Positions 22,815-31,993 are shown, numbered from the stretch's first letter. The stretch is DNA of 36,834 bases from Verrucomicrobiota bacterium (GCA_016871575.1 VHCW01000003.1:1-36834); one strand, 5' to 3'. A program made the numbers and translations. Notes: generated by a model from the letters alone, not told the origin.

Positions 22815-25283
22815 ATGAGAATTTCCGTCGTGTGCATCCTGTGGCTCGCATTCGGCACCATGGGCTTCACCGAGGCGGCGCTCGATGCCACCGACTTGGC
22901 CTATGTCCGGCAGGCGCTCACCAAACTTCACATGTTACCACACGATCTCGGCTTCAAGAAAGACGTTGCCGATTCCACCTTCGTGATGCCCGAAGCCTAC
23001 CGTTTCCTCCGCGATCCGCTGGCACTCCCCACCTACGCTCACGGTATCCTGACCAATCTTCAGGCTGTCGCTTCGCTGCATGGTAGGGGCGAGCCGCCGG
23101 CTCGCCCGCTGACTCAACCTGTTCGCCCGGCGGACGCGCCGGCGGCGCGTCCCTACCTTCCTCCCGCCGTCCAACTCATCTACGACACCGCCCTCGCCAT
23201 TGAACCATCGCTCCCGAAACCGGACCGCGCCGCGTTCGACGCGTGGGCGCTGTCGTTTCTCAGCGACAAAACCGACCAACGACGGCTCGCTCCCGAACTG
23301 TTTCGACGGGACGAAGCGCTCGAATTGCAGGACGACGAGCTTGCCAACGCCATCCTCGATGTTCCGCTCGACCGTGCGGCGTTGTTGTCGGCGTTTGACA
23401 AACTCTTGAAGGCCGTGGAAACGGCCATCCCGTTGCTCGCCACCAACGATTTCACCCGCGACACGCCGCTCGGCAAGATCATCTGCACCAGCAAATCGCG
23501 CCAGACCTTCACCAACGAAGCGTTCCTCATCATTGCCACCGGCAACGACAACATCTTCCTCAACTCCGCCGGCGGCGCGAACGGTCTGGAGGGGCGACCA
23601 ATCTCCATCGTCATCGCCACCGGGCACGGCAACCGATACGTCTCCACCAACATCGTTGCACAGGGCGCCGGTCTTTTTGGCATCGGCATCCTCGCCGACT
23701 GCGGCTCCAACGCGACGTTTACCGCGCGCCACATCGCGCAGGGCGCGGGCTTGTTCGGTTGCGGCGCGCTCATCGCCGGCAAAGGCCGACAGCAGTTCGA
23801 GGCCGACACGTTCTGTCAGGGCGCCGGTTTTTTCGGCGCGGGCATTCTCCGTCAACGCGGCGGCGACACGTCGTACCGGGCCGCCAACAAGGCGCAGGGT
23901 TTCGGCGGCGTCGCCGGCTACGGCGCGCTGCTCGACGAGTCCGGCGACGATTCGTATTTCGCCGGCGGGAAATATCCGTGCGCATGGACGCCGGGGCAGC
24001 ATTTCTCGCTCTCGCAAGGATTCGGGTTCGGAATGCGACCATTTGCCGGCGGCGGCATCGGCGTTCTCTGCGACCTCGACGGCAACGACAGCTACGAAGC
24101 CGGGGTCTATGGCCAAGGCGCAAGCTACTGGTACTCGGTCGGCCTTTTGCTCGACCGCAACGGCAACGACACGTACAAGGCATTTCAATATTGTCAGGGC
24201 GCCGGCATTCACCTCAGCAGCGGCGCATTGATTGATTGGCGCGGCAACGACACCTACGCCGCGCGCGCCATCTGTCAGGGCGGCGCGCACGATTACAGCG
24301 TCGGCCTCTTGATTGACCGCACCGGCAACGACACCTACACCGGCGACAGCACGGCCCAAGGCGCGGCGATTCACAATTCGTTTGCGATGTTGCTCGACCG
24401 TTGCGGCGACGACCGCTACGTCGGCACCGACCCGAAACAATCGCAAGCCTCCGGCCACGATGGCGGCCGTCGCCAGTACGGCTCGATCGCGCTGCTGCTC
24501 GACCTGGCCGGCAACGATTTCTACTCGCAAGGCTGGACGAACAACGCAGCGTGGACGAAACCGTTTTACGGGGCTGGCTTGGATTGCGAGGCGCGCCCGG
24601 TGTTTTGGACTGATGCTCCTGTTGTGCGAGGGTCTCCTGACCCCGCACAAGGCATGACCGAAGGTCTCCAACGGAGTGACGCGGCGCGGTCAGGAGACCT
24701 GCGCCGAACGAGGTGCGCGCCGGTGGACGTGCATCATCCGGTGGAGCGCCTGATCCGCCGGGCGATCAGCGACGAAGGCGCGGAGGCGGCCAACAAGGAA
24801 TTGAAGGCGCGGGCGGCGGAGGTGTTGCCATACCTGTTGACGCGCGTGGACACGCCAAACGTATCGCTTCGCTCGAAGGTGGAGGAATTGGTGGACATCG
24901 TCGGCACCAATGCCGCGCCGATGCTGGCGGAGGCCATCCGTTCGGCAAAGAGCGACGAGGCGGCGCGCGTCTGCTGTTATTTCCTCGCACGGTTTGAAAC
25001 AGCGACCAATGCAATCCCTGTGGTGCTGCCGTTGTTGTCGCGCGAGAAGACACGGGCAACTGCATTCTATACGCTTGGTCATTTGCGGGCGCGGGAAGCG
25101 TTCGAGGCCGGATTGGCGGCCTTGGGCGACAAGGACGAGTTGGTACGGTTGCGCGCCGCGCAGGCGTTGGGCCGGATCGGCGACCGACGGGCGGAGCCGA
25201 AGTTGAAGGCAGCCTTGCGCGACGAGTGGTGGACGGTGCGGTTCGCTGCCGAGGAAGCATTGGCGAAGATTGGCAAACAATGA
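22815..25283 (+). CDS. Secreted beta-solenoid repeat protein with C-terminal HEAT repeats
   Basis: 822 aa from ATG 22815 (AAGAG upstream), with a signal peptide (ISVVCILWLAFGTMGFTEA). The N-terminal helical part runs to about residue 225. About twelve repeats of ~26 aa follow (about 234-590), each of form I/V-G-x-L-x-D-x-x-G-N-D-x-Y...Q-G-A-G, e.g. VGLLLDRNGNDTYK then FQYCQGAG. This looks like a parallel beta-solenoid; it is not the RTX nonapeptide. The C-terminal ~180 aa are HEAT repeats (LGDKDELVRLRAAQALGRIG). Two palindromic elements sit inside the coding frame at 23082-23157 and 24616-24710. It ends in ATGA with the GT39-like gene. The function is unknown; probably an extracellular scaffold. 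Confidence 0.85.
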   Translation: MRISVVCILWLAFGTMGFTEAALDATDLAYVRQALTKLHMLPHDLGFKKDVADSTFVMPEAYRFLRDPLALPTYAHGILTNLQAVASLHGRGEPPARPLTQPVRPADAPAARPYLPPAVQLIYDTALAIEPSLPKPDRAAFDAWALSFLSDKTDQRRLAPELFRRDEALELQDDELANAILDVPLDRAALLSAFDKLLKAVETAIPLLATNDFTRDTPLGKIICTSKSRQTFTNEAFLIIATGNDNIFLNSAGGANGLEGRPISIVIATGHGNRYVSTNIVAQGAGLFGIGILADCGSNATFTARHIAQGAGLFGCGALIAGKGRQQFEADTFCQGAGFFGAGILRQRGGDTSYRAANKAQGFGGVAGYGALLDESGDDSYFAGGKYPCAWTPGQHFSLSQGFGFGMRPFAGGGIGVLCDLDGNDSYEAGVYGQGASYWYSVGLLLDRNGNDTYKAFQYCQGAGIHLSSGALIDWRGNDTYAARAICQGGAHDYSVGLLIDRTGNDTYTGDSTAQGAAIHNSFAMLLDRCGDDRYVGTDPKQSQASGHDGGRRQYGSIALLLDLAGNDFYSQGWTNNAAWTKPFYGAGLDCEARPVFWTDAPVVRGSPDPAQGMTEGLQRSDAARSGDLRRTRCAPVDVHHPVERLIRRAISDEGAEAANKELKARAAEVLPYLLTRVDTPNVSLRSKVEELVDIVGTNAAPMLAEAIRSAKSDEAARVCCYFLARFETATNAIPVVLPLLSREKTRATAFYTLGHLRAREAFEAGLAALGDKDELVRLRAAQALGRIGDRRAEPKLKAALRDEWWTVRFAAEEALAKIGKQ
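23082..23157 (+). repeat. REPIN-like palindromic element inside a coding sequence
   Basis: 76 bp. Terminal inverted repeats GGTAGGG (23082-23088) and CCCTACC (23151-23157), two hairpins: 23087-23107 (9-bp stem GGGCGAGCC/GGCTCGCCC, loop GCC) and 23132-23152 (9-bp stem GGACGCGCC/GGCGCGTCC, loop GGC). GTAG at each end is the RAYT/REP mark. It encodes a Pro/Arg/Ala-rich peptide in the host frame. Confidence 0.88.
24616..24710 (-). repeat. Multi-hairpin repeat, copy B (inside a coding sequence)
   Basis: 95 bp, reverse orientation to copy A at 16756-16851. Hairpins of GGTC/GACC type. It is read in frame by the host gene, adding about 32 residues between the solenoid and HEAT parts. Confidence 0.88.
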
Positions 25284-26563
25284 CGCAGGGTTTACACTGG
25301 GGGCCAACCATGAAATGCTTGAATAGCCCGCTGCCAGCCGAAGAACAGGATCCCATCGAGGAAACGTGCCTGCGGGTGTTTCCGTCGGCGCGCTCGCTGG
25401 CGGCGAGCCTTGTGGTGGTCTTGGCGGTCGCGCTCGTGTGGCGGTTGCTGACGTTTGCCGGGCCGGAGCGGACCGGTTACGACGAGGCGGTGTACCGGGC
25501 GTATGCCCAATTGATTGGCGAACGCGGCTTGGAAGGCATCCGCGCAGCCGTTGCCGCGTGGCCGCAAAATGAGTTCCTCAACAAAGGCTCTCTCCCATAC
25601 CGGCTGTTTTATTTGTTGCCGTGCGTGGGCATCTGCAAGTTGCTCGGCGGCTACACAACGTCGCACATCGCCGTGTTGTCGCTGCTCTTCGGTCTGGCCA
25701 CGGTGGTCGTGACACTCTTGCTTGCGCGACGGTGGGTGGGGCCCGTGTATGGGTTGTTGGCAACGTTGCTGGTGGTGGTCTCGCCGCTGGGCACGTTGTT
25801 GTCGCGGCGCGCGTTGCAGGACACTTGTTTTGCGTTTCTCGTGGCGCTTGCGTTGTTGTTGTTCGACCGGTATTGCCGGGGCGAACGACGGCGGTCGGAT
25901 TTGTGGTGGCTGGGCGCGGCGCTGGTGGCCGGGTTTCTGACGAAGGAAACGATGCTCTTCCTGTACCCGGCGTTTCTGCTGGCAGGATTGTGGGTTGCGC
26001 GCGACGGTTGGCGCGACAAACTGCCGGTAGTTGTCCCGTTTGTTGTCGCGCCGGTGATTCATCTGGCTGTGGTGGTATGGTTGAGCGGCGGATTCCAAAT
26101 CTGCCTCGACACCTATCGCAGCTACGCGGCGATGCAGGAAAAAATCCCCTACGCGCTCGCCTACCAGAACGGCCCCTGGTTCCGGTATCTGGTGGACCTG
26201 ATGCTGGTGTCGCCGCTGACGATGCTTCTCGCCGTGATCGGCGCGGCGTTGCCATCGCGTTCTCCGCGCGCCGTGCTCGTGTTCACCTTGGCGGCGCTCG
26301 CCGTGATGAGCGCCATCAGCATCCTCAACGTCCGGTTCATTTTGTTCCTTGACCCGTGCCTGCGGATGTACGCCGTGCTGGGGGCTGTCGCGCTGGCCCG
26401 GCAGGCATCGGCGACGCCACGCCTGCAATGCGCGGCGATGCTGTTGTTGTTTGTCGTGGTGATTGGCGGCGATTTGTTCCAGTTTTACCGGTTGTTCGAC
26501 GCGGCGGGTGTCTATGACCCGGTCACGGCGGAACTGATCCGCGCCAACGGTTTTGTGCAATAA
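25280..26563 (+). CDS. GT39-like membrane glycosyltransferase / ArnT-PMT-type
   Basis: 427 aa from ATG 25280, overlapping the preceding stop by ATGA; an ATG at 25310 with GGGGG before it is an alternative. About 10 hydrophobic helices. The first long loop has GYDEAVYRAYAQ, the acidic motif typical of dolichyl/undecaprenyl-phosphate-sugar transferases (ArnT, PMT, GT39), followed by NKGSLPYRL and LTKETMLFLYPAF. It would transfer a sugar from a lipid-linked donor on the outer face of the membrane. Donor and acceptor unknown. The operon partners are a secreted solenoid protein and the tandem DUF4838 protein, so it may glycosylate a secreted product (inference). Confidence 0.82.
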   Translation: MTQGLHWGPTMKCLNSPLPAEEQDPIEETCLRVFPSARSLAASLVVVLAVALVWRLLTFAGPERTGYDEAVYRAYAQLIGERGLEGIRAAVAAWPQNEFLNKGSLPYRLFYLLPCVGICKLLGGYTTSHIAVLSLLFGLATVVVTLLLARRWVGPVYGLLATLLVVVSPLGTLLSRRALQDTCFAFLVALALLLFDRYCRGERRRSDLWWLGAALVAGFLTKETMLFLYPAFLLAGLWVARDGWRDKLPVVVPFVVAPVIHLAVVVWLSGGFQICLDTYRSYAAMQEKIPYALAYQNGPWFRYLVDLMLVSPLTMLLAVIGAALPSRSPRAVLVFTLAALAVMSAISILNVRFILFLDPCLRMYAVLGAVALARQASATPRLQCAAMLLLFVVVIGGDLFQFYRLFDAAGVYDPVTAELIRANGFVQ

Positions 26564-26564
26564 A

Positions 26565-29500
26565 ATGAACTCTCTCCTCCTCGCAGCGGTTTTGTTGGTC
26601 GAACAGGGACGACCGGTGGCGACCATCGTCGCGCCGGCCGACGGCCCGGCGGCGTTTGCGGCCGGTGAAGTCCAACGTTGGGTGTGCGATATCTCCGGCG
26701 CATTGTTGCCCATCGCCCAAGAAGCGAAGCCACCCCGGATCATCTTCCGCGTGTCGCCCGGCGCGGTGCGCGATGACGGGTTCCGTTTGTCGGCGCGCGA
26801 TGGCGATGTGGTTATCGAGGCGAGTCAGTCGCGCGCCTGTGTCTATGGCGCCTACAGCCTGCTGGAACAACTCGGTTGCCGGTTTTACGGGCCGGGGCCG
26901 GTCAGCGTGGTGATGCCCAAGCAGGCAGACCTTTCGTTGCCGGCGTCGCTAAACTTGAAACGGGAGCCAACGTTCAGAAGCCGTTTGGTGTCGGGCAGCA
27001 GCTTGATTCCGGAAGCGTTTCCGACCGGCGGCACGCCGGTGGAACACGTTCAGTGGGGGTTGAGTCATACCCGCGCCACGGCCGATGAGGCGGAACTCGA
27101 CCGCCTCAACCGGCTCGGCTTGCTTCAATACCGCTTCGTCCATCTCTGGCCGGAACTGTTGATCAAACAGTTCTTCGCCGATGGCCGTCCGCCGGAACCC
27201 GCCAACTTTACCGGCCGAGAAGATTGGTTGCCCGACGACGGGACAGGCAAACGTCGCGCCAACAAGAAATGCCTGTGCTTCTCCAACCCTGACGCGCTGG
27301 CGTGGTTTACGGACAATGCCGCCAACTGCATCCTCACCGACTATCGCGCCGCCGAGTTGATCAGCCTGTGGCCGCCCGATGGCGCGTCCATTCTGCTTTG
27401 CCGGTGCGCGAAATGCGCGGCGCGCGCGATGAATCCAACAGACTGGTATTTGCTGACGCAGAACCTCATTCGACAGCGATTGACTGAAAAAGGCTGGCGA
27501 GGCCGTTTCGGTTGGATCGCCTACCACGGCACCGAAGAGACGCCGGGCAAGATCGAGTTGTTCGACCGCGGCGCAGGGATGGATTTCCTCTATGGACCCC
27601 GGCCGCGTGGCGGCACGCTCCACGGGCCGTTCACAGCCGACCATCCTCTCAACATCAAGTACCGCGACAACCTCAAGTCCTGGCAGGATTATCTGGCCGC
27701 GCAGCGTTACGCCGGCACGCGGACTGTTTTCGAATATTACTACGACTTGCGGCTGATGCTGATGTCGGCGACGGGACGGGCGTTTCTTGTCCCGAAACAC
27801 GACGTGCTGCAAGAGGACATGCGGTTCTATCGCGCGCAAGGGTTCGACGGTTTCTTTGACTGCTGCCCGCCGTTTGCGGCGTTCTGGCCCGACCCGCTCA
27901 ACCGCTGGCTGTATCACCGTTTGCTGTGGGACCTGAACCTCGACGTGGCCGCGGCGCGCCGGGATTTTTTCGCGCACTACTACGGCGCGGCGGCAGAACC
28001 GGCGCGCGCAGTCCGCGAGGAAATGGAAAAGCTGATGTTCGAGCCGCCAACCGAGGCGGTCGTCGCAGCAATCCGCAAGGCCGCCCTGCGCGTTGATCCA
28101 CAAGCGACGAACGACCCGATGTCGCGAATCCGGCTGCAAGCCCTGCGGCTTTGGGTGGATTACTGCTCGTTGTGCAAAGAAAGCGAGTGTCACGAACAGC
28201 CGGCCGGCGATGCGCAACGCGGACTGGCTGCGGAGAACGCGATTCAAGAGTTGTTGCAAAAGCATCAAACGTTTCTGGTTGAGAACCGTTTCATGACCGC
28301 GCGCGACGTGGATTGTCTCGCCAAGGAGATTCCCGACCGCCATCGCGCGCGCTGGCGCAGCCCGAAAACCAAGACCGATAACAAACGCGCGACGTTCACC
28401 ATCGCCGAGAACGGCCAAGCACGCTGTGTGATTTATCATCCTGCGGATGCGCCGCTGACCGTCAAGGAAGCGGCCATCGAACTCCGACGGGTGCTGAAGA
28501 AAGCGACGGGCGCAGACTTGCCAATCGTGAAGGAGCCGCGTTCGCCTATGATTGGCATGGGCACCACGGACGCAGGCATTCCGGAAGAAGGTTTCCGCAT
28601 CGAAACGCGCAATGGCAATCTTTTCATCGTTGGCCATGATTCGACGGATGGCGCCAGCAATGGGACGTGGTTCGGAGCGATGGAGTTTTTGGAACGATTC
28701 GTCGGCGTGCGCTGGTTGTTGCCCGGCGACGCGGGCGAGGATGTGCCGGAGCATCGCACGCTTCGTATTCCGGCGACGACACTTCGCGGCGCGCCGGATT
28801 TCGCCTATCGTTCGCTGCCGTATCTGAACCACTCACAACAGGTCGTGCCCGAATGGGCCAAGCGGATGCGCGTGACCACGCAAGGCATGAGCCGCCCGAA
28901 TTGCGCGTTGACGTTGAATCACTCGCATTTCTGGGAGAGCGCGTTCGATGCCGCCACGCTCGCGGCGCATCCGGAATTTCTGGCGCTCATCAAGGGCGTC
29001 CGCCGCCAGCCATCGAAGAGCGACGCGCGAACGTTCAAGCTTTGCACGACGAATCCCGAATTGGTCCGCGCGTTCGCCGGGCGCGTCTGCGCGGTGATTG
29101 AAAAGAACCCGCAGAAGCGGCATTTCTCGCTCTCGCCCTCGGACGGCGACGGCTGGTGCGAGTGCGCCAAGTGCCGGGCGCTGGACGAGCCATGCGATTG
29201 GACGGGCAGCAAGCAGTACGGCGGCGTCTCGCTGACGCGTCGCATCCTGACGTTCTACAATGCCGTGGCGCGCTTGGTTCGTGAAAAGCACCCGGACAAA
29301 CAACTCTGCGGCTACATCTATGCCCGCTACACGTATCCGCCGAACGAACCGATTGCCGTCGAGCCGAACGTGACGCTCGTGCTCGCGCCGCGCGCCTATT
29401 ACGGCTGCACGCTCTATCGCGGGGAATTGCAGCAGGAGTTTCACAAGTTGATTGCCGCGTGGAGCGCTTGCGCGCCCGGTCGGCTGGCTTATTACGATCT

Positions 29501-30191
29501 ACCCACCAAACTCATCGGACACGCCGGCTACTCTTGCGCGCCGTTGCCCGTCGGCGTGCCGATCCTGAAAACCATTTTCCCGACGTTGAAGAAGCACAAT
29601 GTCCTCGGCGCCTACTATTATGGCATCGAATCGTGGGGCACCGCCGGCGCGCACAATTACATCGTCGCCAAACTGCTCTGGAATGCCGGCGCGAATGTGG
29701 ACGCGTTGTTCGACGAGTGGTTCGACCGCGCCTACGGCCCCGCCGCCGCGACGCCCATGAAGCAACTCTACCGGCAGCTTGATGACAAACTCGCCGCCTA
29801 CAAGCGCGCCACCGGCGATTTCCAGTGGCGGTTCACGCCGGAGATGGTGCTGGGAGTGCAGGCGCCGCTGTTCGACGAGATGGAATCGCTCTACGCCGAG
29901 GCGTTGTCAAAGACCGCCACGCCGGCGCAGCGCAAACGGTTGGAGATGTTCGGCGACAACATGATCGTGTTCCACTATCACCTGCGCAAAGTCGGCAAGC
30001 TCGCCACACCGGAGCGTTCCCGTTTCTATCGCAACGACGATGACTTCCGTACATTTGCCGAGGTCAACCGCGGGTCGCTGGCGTTACTTCAGAGCCAGAA
30101 AGCCGGCACGCCGAGCATCGAGGAGTTTCTCCGTCCAAAACTCATTCCGAAATCATCGGGCAAGCGGCCCACCGAAACGGATGGCCGGTGA
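26565..30191 (+). CDS. Tandem DUF4838 protein (two fused modules)
   Basis: 1208 aa from ATG 26565, which starts 1 bp after the GT39-like gene stop. The N-terminus is signal-like but short. Module 1 runs about residues 20-600, module 2 about 602-1208. Each has an N-terminal alpha-glucuronidase-like strand-helix part: DDGFRLSARDG with YSLLEQLGCRFYGPG in module 1, EEGFRIETRNG with FLERFVGVRWLLPG in module 2. Each also has a DUF4838 region with a Cys motif (CRCAKCAARA, CECAKCRALD). DUF4838 proteins are predicted glycoside-hydrolase-like but uncharacterised (established knowledge as far as I know). The two-module fusion is unusual. Good candidate polysaccharide-handling enzyme. Confidence 0.9.
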   Translation: MNSLLLAAVLLVEQGRPVATIVAPADGPAAFAAGEVQRWVCDISGALLPIAQEAKPPRIIFRVSPGAVRDDGFRLSARDGDVVIEASQSRACVYGAYSLLEQLGCRFYGPGPVSVVMPKQADLSLPASLNLKREPTFRSRLVSGSSLIPEAFPTGGTPVEHVQWGLSHTRATADEAELDRLNRLGLLQYRFVHLWPELLIKQFFADGRPPEPANFTGREDWLPDDGTGKRRANKKCLCFSNPDALAWFTDNAANCILTDYRAAELISLWPPDGASILLCRCAKCAARAMNPTDWYLLTQNLIRQRLTEKGWRGRFGWIAYHGTEETPGKIELFDRGAGMDFLYGPRPRGGTLHGPFTADHPLNIKYRDNLKSWQDYLAAQRYAGTRTVFEYYYDLRLMLMSATGRAFLVPKHDVLQEDMRFYRAQGFDGFFDCCPPFAAFWPDPLNRWLYHRLLWDLNLDVAAARRDFFAHYYGAAAEPARAVREEMEKLMFEPPTEAVVAAIRKAALRVDPQATNDPMSRIRLQALRLWVDYCSLCKESECHEQPAGDAQRGLAAENAIQELLQKHQTFLVENRFMTARDVDCLAKEIPDRHRARWRSPKTKTDNKRATFTIAENGQARCVIYHPADAPLTVKEAAIELRRVLKKATGADLPIVKEPRSPMIGMGTTDAGIPEEGFRIETRNGNLFIVGHDSTDGASNGTWFGAMEFLERFVGVRWLLPGDAGEDVPEHRTLRIPATTLRGAPDFAYRSLPYLNHSQQVVPEWAKRMRVTTQGMSRPNCALTLNHSHFWESAFDAATLAAHPEFLALIKGVRRQPSKSDARTFKLCTTNPELVRAFAGRVCAVIEKNPQKRHFSLSPSDGDGWCECAKCRALDEPCDWTGSKQYGGVSLTRRILTFYNAVARLVREKHPDKQLCGYIYARYTYPPNEPIAVEPNVTLVLAPRAYYGCTLYRGELQQEFHKLIAAWSACAPGRLAYYDLPTKLIGHAGYSCAPLPVGVPILKTIFPTLKKHNVLGAYYYGIESWGTAGAHNYIVAKLLWNAGANVDALFDEWFDRAYGPAAATPMKQLYRQLDDKLAAYKRATGDFQWRFTPEMVLGVQAPLFDEMESLYAEALSKTATPAQRKRLEMFGDNMIVFHYHLRKVGKLATPERSRFYRNDDDFRTFAEVNRGSLALLQSQKAGTPSIEEFLRPKLIPKSSGKRPTETDGR

Positions 30192-30201
30192 TGATTGTCC
30201 T

Positions 30202-31275
30202 TCATGTCCAGAGCGACGCGTACCGCCGGGCATAGGCGGCGAGCGAGTATTCCCTCATCACCACTTGATGATTGTGCGCGATCAGCTTCCTGGGCGGGCG
30301 CGCCAGGAATGTTGCGAGCCTTTCCGGATCCGGCTCGCGATACAAATGCCGCAGATCCATCCCGGCCGCGGTGAAATCGCGGGTGACATCGGGGATGTCG
30401 CGTCCGACCACGAGTTTGCCGCAGAGCCAGCCTTCGAGGAAAGCATAGCCGAACCCTTCCTGCTTCGAGGTCGTCAGAATCGCTTCCGCGGCATGAAACA
30501 ACGGCAGCGGATTATCAAACATCTTCCCCACGCCAATCACCACCGGCAGTTTCTCTCGTCGAACCCGGCGCTTGAGTTGCGCGCTGTATTCGCTGTCGGT
30601 GTCCAGACTGATGACCAGTTGCCAGCCGCGCATCTGCGCAATGAGCGACACGGCTTCGGCGTTGTTCTTCCGCGTCATCACCTTCATGGGCGACAAGAGG
30701 AATGGTTTGCGCGGGTCGAACTGGCAGCCCTGCACGCGCGCATAGGCGGCGATAATCGGGCGCGCGTCCAACCGGCAGGGTTGCGCGAAGAACTGGTCGT
30801 CAACGGGATTCGGCAGCACAACAATTTTTCCTCTCGCGATGCCGCGCGCCGCCAGTTTTTCGGCATCGGCGGTGGTGAGCGTGGCCCAGCGGACGTTCGG
30901 CAGGTCGTAGTAACACATGGCCTGCCAGCCGGCGTGTTGACGGAGAGAACGCAACTGCGCCGGGCGGTTTTCTTCCGGGAAATCGTGGACCTGGTTGAGG
31001 ATCGTCACGCGACCGGTCTCCGCGAGCCGTTTGACGGCGCACGTGAGCGCGGGATTCTTGCCGAGGCCGGCGTTGTGGGTGTGCAGGATGCCGGCGCGCG
31101 GAAGGCGGGAAAGATACTCGCGCGCCCGGCGCGGGAACGTCCGCGGATCATCGTCGTAGCCGAAATCAGCGAGCACCCGCACCTCGTGCGCGCCGGCAAG
31201 CGCGCGTTGCGCGTTGCGAATGACGGTGGTCACGCCGCCGGGTTTGAGATGGTAATGGAGCATGGTGATTTTCAT
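30202..31275 (-). CDS. GT4-family glycosyltransferase
   Basis: 357 aa from ATG 31275, whose ATGA overlaps the HAD gene stop. N-terminal Rossmann-like part begins KITMLHYHLKPGGVTTVIRN, a typical GT4/GT-B start. C-terminal donor-binding part has SPMKVMTRKNNAEA and the EX7E motif EGFGYAFLE. It transfers a sugar from a nucleotide donor to an unknown acceptor in the cytosol. It is transcribed with the HAD gene, divergent from gpgS. By analogy with mannosylglucosylglycerate clusters it might extend glucosyl-3-phosphoglycerate (inference only). Confidence 0.87.
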   Translation of the reverse strand: MKITMLHYHLKPGGVTTVIRNAQRALAGAHEVRVLADFGYDDDPRTFPRRAREYLSRLPRAGILHTHNAGLGKNPALTCAVKRLAETGRVTILNQVHDFPEENRPAQLRSLRQHAGWQAMCYYDLPNVRWATLTTADAEKLAARGIARGKIVVLPNPVDDQFFAQPCRLDARPIIAAYARVQGCQFDPRKPFLLSPMKVMTRKNNAEAVSLIAQMRGWQLVISLDTDSEYSAQLKRRVRREKLPVVIGVGKMFDNPLPLFHAAEAILTTSKQEGFGYAFLEGWLCGKLVVGRDIPDVTRDFTAAGMDLRHLYREPDPERLATFLARPPRKLIAHNHQVVMREYSLAAYARRYASLWT

Positions 31276-31946
31276 AGAAGCTCCAGTACTTGCGGCAGTT
31301 GCTGGATGTCGCCGCCGGGGCCGAACAGGAGCGCGTGGAAACCGGTTTGCCGGGCGGGCGCGATGTCGTTGACGGGCGAATCGCCCACGAACAGGCATTC
31401 CGCCGGCGCGATGCCGTCGCGGGCGAGGATTTGCGCGGCGCGTTGAAACGCGGCGAGGTCCGGCTTGGCAACGCCGAGGTCGCACGACAGGAACGTCAAC
31501 GCCGGATCGAAGATGTTGTCGCCGATCAATTCTGAAAGTTCGATGCGGGTGTAGAACTGTGCGTTGGAGATGATCCCTTGGCGCAGGCCGCGCTCCCGCA
31601 ACGCGAGCGTTGTTGTCCGCGCGCCCGGCATGGGCTGTTTCGGGTTGGCCTGCCGCTCGAAGTAAAGGGCGATCTCACGCGGCGGCGCGTGGGGAGCAAT
31701 CTCCTGCCAGACTTCCTCGATGCGGATTTCCGGATGGGCGACGCCGTCGGGACGATGCGCCGCGATGGCCGTGAGAAAATTCCGGTGCAACTGTTCGGCG
31801 GGGGGATCGAGATGAAACTCGCGGGCGGTTTGCTCGAAGGCCGCCCGCAATTCGTTCTCGCGGCGCACCAACGAATCGAGGTCGCCGCGCGGCGCGGCGA
31901 GCAACGTTCCATAGACGTCCCACAAGATGGCTCGGAATTTTTCCAC
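31272..31946 (-). CDS. HAD-superfamily hydrolase
   Basis: 224 aa, GTG start at 31946. Motif I is D10-V-Y12-G-T, motif II Ser/Thr in IISNAQ, motif III Lys in GVAKPD, motif IV FVGDSPVNDI. The nucleophile D10 is present, but the second motif-I Asp of most HAD phosphatases is Tyr, as in haloacid-dehalogenase-type members. It may be a phosphatase of unusual type or a dehalogenase-like hydrolase. It lies divergent to gpgS (47-bp gap), so it could dephosphorylate glucosyl-3-phosphoglycerate, though the Tyr weakens this. It overlaps the GT4 gene by ATGA. Confidence 0.88.
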   Translation of the reverse strand: MEKFRAILWDVYGTLLAAPRGDLDSLVRRENELRAAFEQTAREFHLDPPAEQLHRNFLTAIAAHRPDGVAHPEIRIEEVWQEIAPHAPPREIALYFERQANPKQPMPGARTTTLALRERGLRQGIISNAQFYTRIELSELIGDNIFDPALTFLSCDLGVAKPDLAAFQRAAQILARDGIAPAECLFVGDSPVNDIAPARQTGFHALLFGPGGDIQQLPQVLELL

Positions 31947-31993
31947 CGAAAAAGGTTGCCGGTTTTTCGTTGCCGGTGCAAACTCTTTCTGAC

